Shown here one piece after another: positions 7,506 to 18,338 of a stretch of DNA of 64,000 nt. Both the position numbers and the translations under genes were made by a program. The stretch lies in assembly GCA_902612235.1 (NCBI GenBank), contig CACMCJ010000005.1:19166-83165 (forward strand), in the 5' to 3' direction. The stretch is from an uncultured Pelagibacteraceae bacterium (GTDB lineage: Bacteria; Pseudomonadota; Alphaproteobacteria; Pelagibacterales; Pelagibacteraceae). The notes beneath the pieces were generated by a model. The model made no database searches, was not told the DNA's origin, and saw only the letters and a list, made by a program, of their open reading frames with translations. Positions within the stretch are counted from its first letter, which is position 1; each line of letters starts with the position of its first letter.

Positions 7506-8600
7506 ATGACTAAAAATAATTTAAAAGTTGTAAAATCAGACAACAAAAAAGAGCAAGAATTAAAAGAAAAAAATAAATCTTTAGAGGCAGCTATAAGCCA
7601 AATAGATCAAAACTTTGGAAAAGGTTCAGTCATGAGATTGGGGCAGCAACAAGCTTTAGATGTTGAGTCCATTTCAACAGGATCATTAAGTTTAGACTTG
7701 GCATTAGGAATTGGAGGTTTGCCTAAAGGTAGAATCATTGAAATATATGGTCCTGAGTCTTCAGGAAAAACTACGCTTGCTTTGCAAGTAGTAGCTGAAG
7801 CACAAAAAGCTGGTGGAATATGCGCTTTCGTTGATGCAGAACACGCAATGGATCCGGTTTATGCAAAAAAACTTGGAGTAAAAACAGAAGAGCTATTAAT
7901 TTCACAACCAGATACAGGAGAACAAGCATTAGAGATAACTGATACATTAATCAAATCAGGATCAGTTTCAGTATTAGTAGTAGACTCTGTAGCAGCATTA
8001 ACGCCAAAGGCTGAATTAGAAGGGGAAATGGGAGATCATCATGTAGGTCTTCAATCTAGACTTATGAGTCAAGCTCTTAGAAAATTAACCGGTTCAGTTT
8101 CGAAGTCAAACACAATGGTTATTTTTATAAATCAAATTAGAATGAAAATTGGCGTTATGTTTGGGAATCCAGAAACAACATCAGGAGGAAATGCTCTCAA
8201 ATTTTATTCATCTGTAAGAATGGATATTAGAAGAATAGGTGCTATAAAAGATAAAGATCAAATTATTGGTAACTCTACGAGAGTTAAAGTTATTAAAAAT
8301 AAAGTTGCACCACCTTTTAAAGTAGTTGAATTTGATTTAATGTATGGAAAAGGAATTAGTAAAGTAGGAGAACTAATTGACCTTGGAACTAAAGCAGGGG
8401 TTGTAGAGAAGTCTGGTGCTTGGTATGCATATAAAGGCGAAAAGATAGGACAAGGTAGAGAGAACGCAAAAGTTTATCTAGAAAAAAATCCAAAAATTGC
8501 GGTTGAAATCGAACAGGCAATCCGAGACCAAGCTACTACTATTTCAAAAGAGTTAGAGGGAAATCCCTCTCCTAAAGAAAAAATTAGCGACAAAGAGTAA
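7506..8600 (+). CDS. recA: Recombinase RecA
   Basis: A 364-residue RecA, the ATP-dependent strand-exchange protein of homologous recombination and coprotease for LexA-type repressors. Walker A GPESSGKT lies at residues 82-89, followed by the conserved DAEHAMDP segment, the L1/L2 DNA-binding regions (including a GGNALKFY segment) and a C-terminal domain ending in an acidic/lysine-rich tail. About 30 extra charged residues precede the core. An AAAGGA Shine-Dalgarno sits just before the ATG. An SOS-like repeat lies upstream and a strong hairpin follows the stop, so it is probably transcribed alone. Confidence 0.98.
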   Translation: MTKNNLKVVKSDNKKEQELKEKNKSLEAAISQIDQNFGKGSVMRLGQQQALDVESISTGSLSLDLALGIGGLPKGRIIEIYGPESSGKTTLALQVVAEAQKAGGICAFVDAEHAMDPVYAKKLGVKTEELLISQPDTGEQALEITDTLIKSGSVSVLVVDSVAALTPKAELEGEMGDHHVGLQSRLMSQALRKLTGSVSKSNTMVIFINQIRMKIGVMFGNPETTSGGNALKFYSSVRMDIRRIGAIKDKDQIIGNSTRVKVIKNKVAPPFKVVEFDLMYGKGISKVGELIDLGTKAGVVEKSGAWYAYKGEKIGQGRENAKVYLEKNPKIAVEIEQAIRDQATTISKELEGNPSPKEKISDKE

Positions 8601-8630
8601 AAACAAATCTCTAAGTCATCTTTAAATTAT

Positions 8631-8656
8631 AAACGGGAGAAACTTTTCTCCCGTTT
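8631..8656 (+). terminator. Hairpin downstream of recA
   Basis: AAACGGGAGAA (8631-8641) and TTCTCCCGTTT (8646-8656) form a perfect 11-base-pair stem with a four-base loop, 30 bases after the recA stop. It ends in GTTT, with little U-tract beyond. It is the most stable simple hairpin I found in the window and probably ends or protects the recA transcript. The rest of the 8657-8793 gap holds only a TATAAT at 8759-8764, without a recognisable -35. Confidence 0.65.
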
Positions 8657-8780
8657 CCCATGAAACAACAACCATCAATTGACTATTTCAACATTTAGTA
8701 TGTAACACCTCAAGTTGTAAAATTAATGGTGTACAAGCAGTTTCAAATTGAGTTTAATTATAATCAGATAAACAAAAAAA

Positions 8781-8785
8781 GGAGG
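8781..8785 (+). promoter_or_regulatory. Strong Shine-Dalgarno of the aldehyde dehydrogenase gene
   Basis: GGAGG lies eight bases before the ATG at 8794. It is the most complete Shine-Dalgarno noticed in the window, where most genes have weak or no ribosome-binding sites. It fixes the start and suggests strong translation. Confidence 0.75.
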
Positions 8786-8793
8786 AAACAATA

Positions 8794-10347
8794 ATGAGCA
8801 CACAACAAAAAAGTAGCTCGAAATTGTCATCTAATCTAGATACCTCTCATTTAAAAGTAAAATTTCCATTCAAATCCAAATATGGAAATTATATCAATGG
8901 AAAATTTGTAGAACCGAAATCTGGAAAATATTTCGATAATACAACTCCAATAACAAATGAAGTTATCTGTAGCGTGGCACGTTCGAATGAAAAAGACGTA
9001 GAGGCAGCACTAGATGCTGCGCATGCAGCTTTCCCAGAATGGGGTAAAACTGACATCACTACACGATCTAATATTCTAATGAAAATTGCAGATAGAATTG
9101 AGAAAAATCTCAATTTATTAGCTGTTGCAGAATGTTTAGATAACGGCAAACCAATTAGAGAATGTATGGCTGCCGATTTACCTTTAGTAATAGATCATTG
9201 GAGATATTTTGCTGGAGTTATCAGAGCAGAAGAGGGGTCAGTTGCTGAAATTAGTAACTCACAATACTCTTACAACATTCCAGAACCTCTCGGTGTAGTA
9301 GGTCAGATAATTCCATGGAATTTTCCATTGTTAATGGCTACCTGGAAATTAGCTCCTGCTTTAGCTGCTGGAAACTGTGTTGTATTAAAACCTGCAGAGC
9401 AAACACCCGCTTCTATTATGGTGATGATGGAATTGATTGGTGATTTATTGCCTCCAGGAGTGGTTAATCTAGTAAGTGGTTACGGTTTAGAAGCCGGTAA
9501 GCCTTTAGCATCCTCTAAAAGAATTGCTAAAATGGCATTTACAGGTGAAACGACTACTGGAAGATTAATTATGCAATACGCTGCACAAAATATAATTCCA
9601 ATAACACTTGAATTAGGCGGAAAATCTCCAAACATTTTCTTCGAAGATGTTATGGCAAAAGATGACGCTTTTTTAGATAAGTGCGTTGAGGGATTTGTAA
9701 TGTTTAATCTTAATCAAGGAGAAGTATGTACTTGTCCAAGTAGAGCATTAGTCCAAGAGTCTATCTATGATAAATTTATGGAAAAATGTATTAAGAGAAC
9801 AAAAGCAGTTATCCAAGATAACCCATTAAAAATGGAAACAATGATTGGAGCACAAGCTTCCGTAGAGCAAATGGAAAAGATAAAATCTTATCTAGATCTA
9901 GGGAAAAAAGAGGGTGCAAAAGTTCTTACTGGAGGATCTCAAGCTAAATTAAATAGCGGTTTAGAAAAAGGAAATTACATTCAACCAACTATTTTCGAAG
10001 CTAAAAACAATATGAGAATCTCTCAAGAAGAAATTTTCGGTCCAGTAGTATCCGTTATTAAATTTAAAGATGAAGCTGACGCATTAAATATTGCGAATGA
10101 TACTCTTTACGGTTTAGGAGCAGGAGTTTGGACTAGAAATGGAAATATAGCTTATAGAATGGGAAGAGGAATTAAAGCAGGGATAGTGTGGACAAACTGT
10201 TATCACGCTTATCCAGCGCACTCACCATTTGGAGGTTATAAACAGTCTGGAGTAGGTAGAGAGACTCACAAGATGATGCTTAACCACTACAGACAGAATA
10301 AGAACTTACATGTTTCTTATGCTGAGAATAAATTAGGCTTCTTTTAA
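8794..10347 (+). CDS. aldB: Aldehyde dehydrogenase, AldB/ExaC type
   Basis: A 517-residue NAD(P)-dependent aldehyde dehydrogenase. The catalytic cysteine is C312 in GEVCTCPSR and the general base is E274 in LELGGKSPN. The IIPWNFP and FTGETTTGR cofactor-binding segments are intact. The NCYHAYPAH stretch and the ending (NKLGFF) match E. coli AldB and Pseudomonas ExaC closely. Those enzymes oxidise acetaldehyde and other short or alcohol-derived aldehydes. A DUF779 gene follows, the usual partner of this ALDH type. The strong GGAGG site and isolated position suggest high, independent expression, perhaps for C1/C2 alcohol or aldehyde oxidation. The physiological aldehyde is not certain. Confidence 0.93.
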   Translation: MSTQQKSSSKLSSNLDTSHLKVKFPFKSKYGNYINGKFVEPKSGKYFDNTTPITNEVICSVARSNEKDVEAALDAAHAAFPEWGKTDITTRSNILMKIADRIEKNLNLLAVAECLDNGKPIRECMAADLPLVIDHWRYFAGVIRAEEGSVAEISNSQYSYNIPEPLGVVGQIIPWNFPLLMATWKLAPALAAGNCVVLKPAEQTPASIMVMMELIGDLLPPGVVNLVSGYGLEAGKPLASSKRIAKMAFTGETTTGRLIMQYAAQNIIPITLELGGKSPNIFFEDVMAKDDAFLDKCVEGFVMFNLNQGEVCTCPSRALVQESIYDKFMEKCIKRTKAVIQDNPLKMETMIGAQASVEQMEKIKSYLDLGKKEGAKVLTGGSQAKLNSGLEKGNYIQPTIFEAKNNMRISQEEIFGPVVSVIKFKDEADALNIANDTLYGLGAGVWTRNGNIAYRMGRGIKAGIVWTNCYHAYPAHSPFGGYKQSGVGRETHKMMLNHYRQNKNLHVSYAENKLGFF

Positions 10348-10362
10348 CCAATAATATATAAT

Positions 10363-10387
10363 GGCTCATGATTCTAAATCATGGGCC
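10363..10387 (+). promoter_or_regulatory. Hairpin between aldehyde dehydrogenase and DUF779 genes
   Basis: GGCTCATGAT (10363-10372) pairs with ATCATGGGCC (10378-10387) over ten base pairs, one of them G-T, with a five-base loop TCTAA. No U-tract follows, so it is not a classic terminator. The ATG at 10381 is inside the right arm. The hairpin would block that start and favours the in-frame ATG at 10399 for the DUF779 gene. It could also act as a processing or stability element that separates expression of the two genes. Confidence 0.55.
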
Positions 10388-10398
10388 GTAATAGCAAA

Positions 10399-10755
10399 AT
10401 GAAAGTTTCCGCTACACACTCAGCTTTGAATCTTCTTTCCAAGCTTCAGGAAAAATATGGAAAAAATTTAATGTTCCATCAATCTGGAGGTTGTTGTGAT
10501 GGAAGCGCTCCTATGTGCTTCAAAGAAGGTGAATTTCCTTTAGGAGATAACGACATTAAATTAGGAGAGATAGGAGGCGTGCCTTTTTACATGAATGGCG
10601 ATCAATATGAAAAATGGAAACACACTGATTTAACTATAGATGCAGTTGCAGGTATAGGAGGGATGTTTTCATTAGATAACGGCACTGGCCAAAGATTTTT
10701 AACAAAATCGGAAATATGCTTAGTAGTTGATAACGAAAAGCAGAAAACTGGTTAA
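10399..10755 (+). CDS. DUF779 family protein, partner of AldB-type dehydrogenase
   Basis: A 118-residue protein when started at 10399. An in-frame ATG at 10381 would add six residues but lies in a hairpin. The motif HQSGGCCDGSAPMCF, with three cysteines, is the hallmark of DUF779. The family regularly sits next to ExaC/AldB aldehyde dehydrogenases, as here. Its biochemical role is not established to my knowledge; an accessory or maturation role for the dehydrogenase is an inference from conserved neighbourhood. The clustered cysteines suggest a metal or thiol site. Confidence 0.85.
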   Translation: MKVSATHSALNLLSKLQEKYGKNLMFHQSGGCCDGSAPMCFKEGEFPLGDNDIKLGEIGGVPFYMNGDQYEKWKHTDLTIDAVAGIGGMFSLDNGTGQRFLTKSEICLVVDNEKQKTG

Positions 10756-10799
10756 TCTCTCTTATAGACAACTTAACAAATATCTGTATTTATTAAAAT

Positions 10800-13475
10800 A
10801 TGGGTCAAATTTTACTTACAGGTGTAAGAAAAAAGTTTTTAGAGTATTTTAAAAAAAACAATCATCAGATTGTTGAGTCAAGCAATTTAGTCCCCAACAA
10901 TGATCCGACACTTATGTTCACTAACTCAGGGATGGTACAATTTAAAAATGTTTTTACTGGACTTGAAAAGAAGCCATATAAAACTGCTACCACTTCACAA
11001 AAATGTGTAAGAGCTGGGGGAAAACATAATGATTTAGAAAATGTTGGCTACACTCCTAGACATCACACATTCTTTGAGATGTTAGGAAATTTTTCATTTG
11101 GAGATTACTTCAAAGAGCAAGCAATTTATCATGCATGGAATTTGCTAACCAAAGACTTTGATTTGCCAAAAGAAAAACTTTTAGTAACAGTTTTTCATGA
11201 GGATGATGACTCATTTAATTTATGGAAAAAAATTGCTGGTTTAAATGAAAAGAAAATAATAAAAATTTCAACTTCAGATAACTTTTGGTCTATGGGCGAT
11301 ACGGGACCTTGTGGTCCTTGTTCAGAAATTTTTTATGATCATGGTGAAAAATTGAAAGGTGGCCCTCCAGGGAGCCCAGGAGAAGATGGAGACAGATTCA
11401 TTGAAATTTGGAACCTTGTATTTATGCAATATGAGCAAATTTCTAAAAATAAAAGAATTAATTTACCGAAACCTTCTGTTGATACCGGCATGGGTCTTGA
11501 GAGAATGACCGCTGTTCTTCAAGGAACTCATGATAATTATAAAATTGATCATTTTGAAAAAATTATGGCTGCTTCGTCAGAGATTACCAAAACAAAAATT
11601 AATGATAAATCAATTGCTAGCCATAGAGTGATAGCTGATCATTTAAGAGCTAGTAGTTTTTTAATTGCTGAAGGAATTTTGCCTTCGAATGAGGGAAGAG
11701 GTTATGTTTTAAGGAGAATTATGAGAAGAGGTATGAGACATGCATATTCTTTGGGTAATAAATCTCCAATTTTTTATAAACTCTTTAATGTTTTACTTGA
11801 CGAAATGAAAGAAAGTTATCCTGAATTAATTACTGGAAAAGATCTAATCATTGAAACTTTAAAGAATGAAGAAGAAAAATTTTCTTCTCTTCTTGAAAGA
11901 GGTTTGAAAATTTTAGATGAAAATTTGGTAAAAGTAAAAAATCAAATTTTACCTGGACAAATAGCTTTTAAACTTTACGACACTTATGGTTTTCCATTAG
12001 ATCTTACTGCCGATATTTTAAGAACAAAAAAAATAAAAGTAGATAATCTTTCATTTGAAAAAGAAATGGAAAAAAGTAAAGCCCTTGCACGAGCTAATTG
12101 GAAAGGTTCTGGTGACAAATCAGTGGAAGAGAGATGGTTTAAAGTAAGAGAGGAGTTAAAACCAACTGAATTTTTAGGATATGAATTTGATAAAACTGAA
12201 GGAGTAATTTTAAAAATTTCAAAAGATAACAAATTTGTTAACTCAGCAAAAGCTGGAGATAAAATAGAGATTATAACTAATCAAACCCCTTTTTATGGAG
12301 AGTCAGGAGGGCAAGTTGGGGATCAAGGGTTAATTTTTACACCTGATTGCAAAGTAAAGATTATAGATACTCAAAAAAAAATGGGAGATCTGTTTGTACA
12401 CTATGGAGAAGTTATAAATGGGATAATTAAGCTGGGTCAAAATGTTAATTTAGAAATTAATGTTGAAAAAAGAAATAATTCTAAAGCCAATCATTCTGCT
12501 ACACATTTATTACATGAATCTTTAAGAAGAACCCTTGGAAAGCATGTTACGCAAAAAGGTTCTTTAGTATCTCCTGAGAGATTAAGATTTGATTTTAGCC
12601 ATAACAAACCTATCGAGAAAGAAGAAATGATTAAAATCAATAATGTTGTTAACGAAATAATTAATGCTTCCAGTGATGTTCAGACTAGAATAATGACACC
12701 TAAAGAAGCAGTAAAAATGGGTGCCTTAGCGTTATTTGGCGAGAGATATGGTGAAGAAGTCAGAGTTGTTTTCATGGGTAAAGAAAATAATAGTTTTTTT
12801 TCAACAGAACTGTGCGGAGGTACACATGTGAAAAATACAAGTGAAGTTGGAAAATTTAAAATTATAAGTCAGTCATCTATTGCATCTGGAGTTAGGAGAG
12901 TCGAGGCATTAAGAGATAAGCAGCTTGAAGACTATGAAAGATTAAAAGAAAGAGATAAAGACAAAAAAGAAAAAACTTTAAGCGATCAATTAGAAAAAGT
13001 TAAAGGTGAACTTAAATCTTTAAAATTATCTCCAGTTATTAAAGATAATTTAAGCTTATCAGAAAACTTAAAAAATATAATTAAACAATTAGAAAATGCA
13101 AAAATTGAAGGTATTAAAAAAGACAAAAATAAAAACATTATAAATGACAAAAAAATAGGTAATATAATTATTAGAGAACAACTATTAAAAGACTTTCCCC
13201 CAAAAGAATTAAGAAATATTGTTGATCAAGGTAAAAAAGAATTAAAAAATGGAATAATTATTAGTATTTCTACTTTTGAAGACAAAGTTGGAATAGCAGT
13301 TGGAATTACTGAAAATTTAACATCAAATTATAATGCAGTTGACTTAGTTAAAGCTGCTTCTGAAATTTTAGGTGGTAAAGGTGGTGGAGGAAGAAAAGAT
13401 TTTGCACAGGCTGGCGGAAATGATAAAGAAAAAATCAAAAATGCTTTTAAAGTAATAGTTGATAAAATTAATTAA
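10800..13475 (+). CDS. alaS: Alanyl-tRNA synthetase
   Basis: An 891-residue, full-length class II synthetase that charges tRNA-Ala. In order it has the catalytic domain ([19 protein letters not shown] motif 2 region, then [10 protein letters not shown]), the tRNA-recognition domain, an editing domain with HSATHLLH and CGGTHV zinc/editing motifs, and a DHHA1 C-Ala domain with a [16 protein letters not shown] segment. The start follows a 44-base gap after the DUF779 gene, with no clear Shine-Dalgarno. The 3' end overlaps convergent icd by eight bases. All key motifs appear intact. Confidence 0.98.
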   Translation: MGQILLTGVRKKFLEYFKKNNHQIVESSNLVPNNDPTLMFTNSGMVQFKNVFTGLEKKPYKTATTSQKCVRAGGKHNDLENVGYTPRHHTFFEMLGNFSFGDYFKEQAIYHAWNLLTKDFDLPKEKLLVTVFHEDDDSFNLWKKIAGLNEKKIIKISTSDNFWSMGDTGPCGPCSEIFYDHGEKLKGGPPGSPGEDGDRFIEIWNLVFMQYEQISKNKRINLPKPSVDTGMGLERMTAVLQGTHDNYKIDHFEKIMAASSEITKTKINDKSIASHRVIADHLRASSFLIAEGILPSNEGRGYVLRRIMRRGMRHAYSLGNKSPIFYKLFNVLLDEMKESYPELITGKDLIIETLKNEEEKFSSLLERGLKILDENLVKVKNQILPGQIAFKLYDTYGFPLDLTADILRTKKIKVDNLSFEKEMEKSKALARANWKGSGDKSVEERWFKVREELKPTEFLGYEFDKTEGVILKISKDNKFVNSAKAGDKIEIITNQTPFYGESGGQVGDQGLIFTPDCKVKIIDTQKKMGDLFVHYGEVINGIIKLGQNVNLEINVEKRNNSKANHSATHLLHESLRRTLGKHVTQKGSLVSPERLRFDFSHNKPIEKEEMIKINNVVNEIINASSDVQTRIMTPKEAVKMGALALFGERYGEEVRVVFMGKENNSFFSTELCGGTHVKNTSEVGKFKIISQSSIASGVRRVEALRDKQLEDYERLKERDKDKKEKTLSDQLEKVKGELKSLKLSPVIKDNLSLSENLKNIIKQLENAKIEGIKKDKNKNIINDKKIGNIIIREQLLKDFPPKELRNIVDQGKKELKNGIIISISTFEDKVGIAVGITENLTSNYNAVDLVKAASEILGGKGGGGRKDFAQAGGNDKEKIKNAFKVIVDKIN

Positions 13476-14682
13476 GTTTTTTTTTTAGATTAAAGTTTAT
13501 AGCTTCTAAAAATTGATTAGTCGTTAAAAATTTTTGATCTTTACTAATTAAAATAGCCAAATCTTTTGTCATTGATCCATTTTCTACAGTTTCAATACAA
13601 ACTTTTTCCAAAATTTGCGAAAATTTTATTAGCTCTTGATTTCCATCTAATGTTCCTCTGTGAGACAGACCTCTAGTCCAAGCAAAAATAGAAGCAATTG
13701 GATTTGTAGAAGTTTCTTTTCCGGCTTGATGTTGTCTAAAATGCCTAGTAACGGTCCCGTGAGCAGCTTCTGCCTCTGCAACTTTTCCATCTGGAGTTCT
13801 TAATACGCTAGTCATTAGTCCTAAAGAACCATACCCCTGGGCTACAGTATCAGATTGAACATCACCGTCATAATTTTTACAAGCCCAGATGTATTTACCA
13901 CTCCATTTCATTGCACAGGCCACCATGTCATCTATTAATCTATGTTCATAAGAGATCCCTGCTTTTTTAAATTTCTCTTTAAATTCTTTTTGAAAAACCT
14001 CTTCAAAAATATCTTTAAATCTTCCATCATAAGCTTTTAAAATTGTATTTTTAGAGGAAAAGTAAACTGGCCATTTTCTAACCAAACCATAGTTCATACA
14101 AGCCCTGGCAAAGTCTCTTATTGAACTATCCAAGTTATACATTGATAAAGCAATTCCTGACTCATTAAATTTAAAAACCTCATGTTCAATTTTATCTTTT
14201 CCATTTTCAGACTCCCATTTAATAGTCATTTTTCCTTTTCCAGGTATTTTAAAATCTGTAGCCTTATATTGATCTCCAAAAGCGTGTCTTCCAACTATTA
14301 CACTGTCTGTCCAATGAGGTACTAATCTAGGCACATTCTTACAAATTATTGGCTCTCTAAAAATTGTACCTCCAACAATATTTCTTATAGTTCCGTTAGG
14401 AGATCGCCACATCTTTTTTAAATTAAATTCTTTTACTCGCGCTTCATCTGGCGTAATTGTTGCACATTTTACTCCAGCTCCATATCTTTGTATTGCTTTT
14501 GCGCAATCAATAGTAACTTGATCATTAGTTTTGTCTCTATTTTCCATACCTAAATCAAAATATTTTAGGTCGATTTCTAAGTATGGTCTTATTAGTTTTT
14601 CTTTGATAAATGACCAAATAATTCTAGTCATTTCGTCACCATCAAGCTCAACTACTGGGTTTTTGACCTTAATTTTTGCCAT
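13468..14682 (-). CDS. icd: NADP-dependent isocitrate dehydrogenase, eukaryote-like dimeric type
   Basis: A 404-residue TCA-cycle enzyme converting isocitrate to 2-oxoglutarate with NADPH formation. The N-terminus ([18 protein letters not shown]) and the [19 protein letters not shown] and [14 protein letters not shown] segments match the mitochondrial/alphaproteobacterial homodimeric IDH subfamily and not the E. coli type. The C-terminal [14 protein letters not shown] segment holds cofactor and substrate residues. A plausible promoter lies in the 69-base gap shared with the divergent psd gene. The last eight bases overlap alaS. Confidence 0.97.
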   Translation of the reverse strand: MAKIKVKNPVVELDGDEMTRIIWSFIKEKLIRPYLEIDLKYFDLGMENRDKTNDQVTIDCAKAIQRYGAGVKCATITPDEARVKEFNLKKMWRSPNGTIRNIVGGTIFREPIICKNVPRLVPHWTDSVIVGRHAFGDQYKATDFKIPGKGKMTIKWESENGKDKIEHEVFKFNESGIALSMYNLDSSIRDFARACMNYGLVRKWPVYFSSKNTILKAYDGRFKDIFEEVFQKEFKEKFKKAGISYEHRLIDDMVACAMKWSGKYIWACKNYDGDVQSDTVAQGYGSLGLMTSVLRTPDGKVAEAEAAHGTVTRHFRQHQAGKETSTNPIASIFAWTRGLSHRGTLDGNQELIKFSQILEKVCIETVENGSMTKDLAILISKDQKFLTTNQFLEAINFNLKKKLN

Positions 14683-14712
14683 AAAATAAATATAGATTGA
14701 TTAAGTAAGATT

Positions 14713-14741
14713 TTTATACATATTAAGAAAAAAATTAGCAA
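14713..14741 (-). promoter_or_regulatory. Promoter candidate for icd
   Basis: On the minus strand TTGCTA (14741-14736) is followed after 17 bases by TATAAA (14718-14713), preceded directly by TG. The match is four of six at -35 and five of six at -10. The predicted leader is about 24 bases. The same gap must also hold the psd promoter; the best plus-strand candidate there, TTGATT-N18-TATTAA (14697-14726), is weaker. Confidence 0.48.
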
Positions 14742-14751
14742 ACTTAAAATT

Positions 14752-15402
14752 ATGTTTAATACAATTTTTCCAAAAATTCATAAAGAAGGCTATAAATTCT
14801 TAGCAATATCAATAATTGCTACGTTTCTAATTTTGCTTTTTTCAAATTTTTTTGGTTTATTTTTTGTTTTGATAACTGTGTGGGTCTATTATTTTTTTAG
14901 AGATCCAGATAGATATTCAATTAATGATGATAAATATTTAGTAAGTCCTGCAGATGGATTAGTAACAAACATCTCAGAACGAACTGGCCCTATTGAAATG
15001 CAATTAGAAAATACAACATACACTAAAATAAGTATTTTTATGAATGTTTTTAATTGCCATGTTAATCGGACTCCCGTCTCAGGAACTGTTGAGGAAATCA
15101 ACTATAAACCTGGTAAGTTTTTAAATGCTTCTTTAGATAAAGCAAGCGAGGAGAATGAGAGAAATTATTATAAAATTAAGTCCAACAAATCTGGAGAAGA
15201 AATTATTATAGTTCAAATTGCAGGACTAATCGCAAGACGAATTGTGTGCGAAGTTGAAGAAGGCAAAAATCTTAAACAAGGAGAAAGAATTGGTATGATT
15301 AGATTTGGGAGTAGAGTAGATTTATATTTTAAAAATAAAAAAGTCCTTGTGAAAGAAGGTCAAAACCTCATAGCTGGAGAAAGTTTAATTGCTTGTGAAT
15401 GA
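14752..15402 (+). CDS. psd: Phosphatidylserine decarboxylase, short type
   Basis: A 216-residue enzyme making phosphatidylethanolamine from phosphatidylserine. It is the short (type II/archaeal-like) form common in alphaproteobacteria, and it has N-terminal hydrophobic segments. The self-cleavage site is the Gly-Ser of RFGSRVDLYF, which would generate the pyruvoyl group at that serine. The conserved NVFNCHVNR and SPADG segments are present. The gene overlaps pssA by ATGA, so the two consecutive steps of phosphatidylethanolamine synthesis are translationally coupled. Confidence 0.95.
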   Translation: MFNTIFPKIHKEGYKFLAISIIATFLILLFSNFFGLFFVLITVWVYYFFRDPDRYSINDDKYLVSPADGLVTNISERTGPIEMQLENTTYTKISIFMNVFNCHVNRTPVSGTVEEINYKPGKFLNASLDKASEENERNYYKIKSNKSGEEIIIVQIAGLIARRIVCEVEEGKNLKQGERIGMIRFGSRVDLYFKNKKVLVKEGQNLIAGESLIACE

Positions 15403-16190
15403 TGCAGGAAAATAAAAAATTTAAAATAGTTACTTCTAAAAAAACTCGATATTTATTGCCAAATATTTTAACTTTAGGAGGTGTATGTCTTGGTATAAGT
15501 TCGATTAAATTTTCTATAGATGGCAATTTTAGTTTAGCAATAATTTTTATTTTATTAGCGGCAATTTTAGATGCACTTGATGGTAGAGTAGCGCGTTTAA
15601 TTAAAGGAACTTCTGAATTTGGTAAAGAGTTAGATTCGCTTACTGATTTTGTGAGTTTTGGTATTGCACCAGCCTTTATCTTATACTTTTGGGAATTAAA
15701 TAATTATGGCAGACTAGGTTGGGCTATAATATTAATTTACTCAGTTTGTTGTGTCTTAAGACTAGCAAGATTTAATTTAACAAAAATTGATAGTGACCAA
15801 ATGTGGAAAACTAATTTTTTTGAAGGTGTTCCAGCTCCAGCTGGCGGCATAATGATTTTGATGCCTCTTATATATGAATTGTCTGACTTAAACTTGAATT
15901 TTAATGTTAAGGCTTTAACACCTTACATAACAATTTTAATTGCTGTGTTGTTAGTTAGTAAATTGCCAACTCTTTCTTTAAAAAAAATATCAATTTCTCC
16001 AAGAGCTACAGTTTTTATCTTATTAGGAATTGGCATGATCTTTATTTCATTGCTTTATTTTACATTTGAAACACTATTATTAGCTGGAGTTCTCTATTTG
16101 GTTTCAATACCAGTTAGTTTTGTTGCTTATAAAAGTAAAATTAAGAAAACAAAAGAAATATCGGAAGATGAGCACGAAGATGTTTTATAA
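15399..16190 (+). CDS. pssA: CDP-diacylglycerol--serine O-phosphatidyltransferase
   Basis: A 263-residue membrane enzyme supplying phosphatidylserine to Psd. The CDP-alcohol phosphotransferase signature DGRVAR...GTSEFGKELDSLTD is complete. Around eight hydrophobic segments are visible, consistent with the PssA type II (Bacillus/alphaproteobacterial) form. It overlaps psd upstream (ATGA) and rlmE downstream by one base. The charged lysine/glutamate-rich C-terminal tail probably lies in the cytoplasm. Confidence 0.95.
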   Translation: MMQENKKFKIVTSKKTRYLLPNILTLGGVCLGISSIKFSIDGNFSLAIIFILLAAILDALDGRVARLIKGTSEFGKELDSLTDFVSFGIAPAFILYFWELNNYGRLGWAIILIYSVCCVLRLARFNLTKIDSDQMWKTNFFEGVPAPAGGIMILMPLIYELSDLNLNFNVKALTPYITILIAVLLVSKLPTLSLKKISISPRATVFILLGIGMIFISLLYFTFETLLLAGVLYLVSIPVSFVAYKSKIKKTKEISEDEHEDVL

Positions 16191-16816
16191 TGAAAAAGTC
16201 AAAAAAGAAAAAAAAAAGCAATACCTGGAAAATAAAACAACATAGAGATCAATTTTTTAAAAAATCTAAAACCTTAGGCTATAGATCAAGAGCAGCATTT
16301 AAATTAATAGAGCTTAATGAAAAATTCAAATTTATTAAAAGTAATAGTAAATTATTAGACATTGGAGCCAGTCCTGGAGGTTGGTCTCAAATTTCTAGCA
16401 AAATAGTAACTTCTGGAAAAATCTTATCGTTAGATATTGAAAAAATGGAACCTATAAAAAATGTTTCATTCATCCAATGTGATTTTTTAGATGAAAAAAC
16501 TTGCCAAAAAATCTCCAGTTTTTTTGGTGAAAATTTAGATATAATACTTTCAGATATGGCTGCAAATACAACTGGTAATAAGTCTTTAGATTGTATTCGA
16601 ACGAACGAATTATGTGCACAGGTAATTGAATTTTCTTCGAAAAATTTAAAACCAAATGGAGTTTTGGTCTCAAAATTATTTATGGGAGAGGATTTTATAG
16701 AGGTCAGAAAATTAGCAAAATCTATGTTTAAAAAAGTGCAATTTTACAAACCTCAGTCCAGCAGAAACGAGTCTAAAGAAACTTATTTACACTGCACTTT
16801 ATTAAAGACTTTATAA
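16190..16816 (+). CDS. rlmE: 23S rRNA (uridine-2'-O)-methyltransferase RlmE/FtsJ
   Basis: A 208-residue SAM-dependent methyltransferase expected to modify U2552 in 23S rRNA, a late step in 50S assembly. The very basic N-terminus (KKSKKKKKS) fits rRNA binding. RSRAAFKL, the SAM motif LLDIGASPGGWSQ, the LSDMAAN motif and VSKLFMGED supply the K-D-K-E catalytic set typical of the family. It is the third gene of the psd-pssA-rlmE run and overlaps pssA by one base. Confidence 0.95.
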   Translation: MKKSKKKKKSNTWKIKQHRDQFFKKSKTLGYRSRAAFKLIELNEKFKFIKSNSKLLDIGASPGGWSQISSKIVTSGKILSLDIEKMEPIKNVSFIQCDFLDEKTCQKISSFFGENLDIILSDMAANTTGNKSLDCIRTNELCAQVIEFSSKNLKPNGVLVSKLFMGEDFIEVRKLAKSMFKKVQFYKPQSSRNESKETYLHCTLLKTL

Positions 16817-16842
16817 ATTTTAAAAATTGTATATAAGTTTAT

Positions 16843-17919
16843 ATGGAAGCAATTAAAGAAGCATTAACTTTTGACGATGTTCTGCTATTGCCTCGCTACT
16901 CGAACATTTTACCTTCAAAAACAGACATTTCTATTGAATTAACTAAAAATATTAAATTGAGTGTTCCATTTATATCTTCTGCGATGGATACTGTTACTGA
17001 GTCGTCAATGGCGATTGCTTTAGCAAATGCTGGAGGCATAGGCATTATTCATCGAAACTTAGATTTAAAAAAACAAAGTTTTGAGGTGAAAAAAGTTAAA
17101 AAGAAAAATTTACTTGTTGGAGCTGCAGTTGGGACTAATTTTGATGATTTAAAAAGAGCTAAATTGTTAATTGATAGTGGAGTTGACCTCATAGTAATTG
17201 ATACAGCGCATGGACATAGCGAAAAAGTTTTAAAAATGCTTTCTAAAATTAAAAATAATTTAAAAATACCAGTGTGTGTTGGTAATATAGCTACTGGAGA
17301 AGCAGCAAAAAAATTATATAACTCCGGAGCTGATATTATAAAGGTTGGTATTGGGCCTGGTTCAATATGCACTACCAGAATGGTAGCTGGAATTGGAGTT
17401 CCACAAATAACAGCAGTAATGGAAACTTATAAAGTTTTAAAAGGCAAAAATGTAAAAATTATTTCAGATGGAGGTATTAAATTTTCCGGCGACATCGCAA
17501 AAGCTTTGGCAGCGGGTGCCGATGCAATCATGATGGGATCAATTTTTGCTGGCACTCATGAAAGTCCAGGCAAAAAATTTAAAATTAAAAATAAATTTTA
17601 CAAAAAATATAGAGGAATGGGATCTATCGGTGCAATGTCGGCAGGTTCATCAAATAGATATTTTCAGAAAAATTATAAAGATAAATCAAAGTTTGTGCCA
17701 GAGGGAGTTGATGGCAGAGTTGAATATAAAGGAAAGGTTTCAGATATAATTTATCAATTAAAGGGAGGATTAAAATCTTCAATGGGTTATATCGGAGCAA
17801 AAAAACTTGAAGATATTAAAAAAAATGCAAAATTTATAAAAATTACTAAAGCGGGATTCTATGAAAGTATGGTACATAGTGTTGAAATGATCGAACCTAC
17901 TTTAAATTACAAATTATAA
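16843..17919 (+). CDS. guaB: IMP dehydrogenase without CBS (Bateman) domain
   Basis: A 358-residue enzyme oxidising IMP to XMP, the committed step to GMP. The catalytic loop GPGSICTT places the nucleophile at C176. AHGHS, the SDGGI phosphate site and [13 protein letters not shown] are intact. Typical GuaB has about 490 residues with two CBS repeats inserted in the barrel. Here the N-terminal barrel segment runs almost directly from [17 protein letters not shown] into NLLVGAAVG at residue 90, so the regulatory module is missing while the reading frame is clean. A TPR gene and guaA follow closely. Loss of the Bateman module should remove its nucleotide control. Confidence 0.95.
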   Translation: MEAIKEALTFDDVLLLPRYSNILPSKTDISIELTKNIKLSVPFISSAMDTVTESSMAIALANAGGIGIIHRNLDLKKQSFEVKKVKKKNLLVGAAVGTNFDDLKRAKLLIDSGVDLIVIDTAHGHSEKVLKMLSKIKNNLKIPVCVGNIATGEAAKKLYNSGADIIKVGIGPGSICTTRMVAGIGVPQITAVMETYKVLKGKNVKIISDGGIKFSGDIAKALAAGADAIMMGSIFAGTHESPGKKFKIKNKFYKKYRGMGSIGAMSAGSSNRYFQKNYKDKSKFVPEGVDGRVEYKGKVSDIIYQLKGGLKSSMGYIGAKKLEDIKKNAKFIKITKAGFYESMVHSVEMIEPTLNYKL

Positions 17920-17921
17920 AT

Positions 17922-18338
17922 ATGAGAACTTTCTTAATTATCTTATTTTTAATTTTTTTGCCAAATAATTTAATGGCCAAGACCCCATACTATAAAGACG
18001 GAGTTAAGCTTTTTAAAAAAAATAAATTGGATGAGGCAAAATTTAAATTTGAACAAGATATAGTTCACAATCCTAAGAATGAGTTATCTTATCTTTATTT
18101 ATCTAAAATTTTTAATGAACAGGAAAATAAGCCGTTGGAAGAAAAAAATTTGAATACAGTAATACTTTTAAATCCAAAAAATGAAGAAGCAGTATATAAC
18201 CTAGCTCTTTTAAAACTAGGCAAGTCAGACTTTTTAGAAAGTAAAAAACTCGTAAACAACCTTCTTATTTTTTGTGAAAATTATTGTCAAAAAACAAAAG
18301 AACTTAAAATAAAAATTGAAGAAACTCTCAAAAAATAA
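17922..18338 (+). CDS. Small secreted TPR-repeat protein
   Basis: A 138-residue protein with an N-terminal signal peptide (hydrophobic core followed by NNLMAKTPYY) and two to three degenerate tetratricopeptide repeats (the KDGVKLFKKNKLDEAKFKFE and NPKNEEAVYNLALLKLG regions). TPRs mediate protein contacts, probably here in the periplasm. It sits between guaB and guaA with gaps of two and zero bases, so it is in the same transcript, but nothing suggests a role in purine synthesis. Function unknown. Confidence 0.78.
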   Translation: MRTFLIILFLIFLPNNLMAKTPYYKDGVKLFKKNKLDEAKFKFEQDIVHNPKNELSYLYLSKIFNEQENKPLEEKNLNTVILLNPKNEEAVYNLALLKLGKSDFLESKKLVNNLLIFCENYCQKTKELKIKIEETLKK

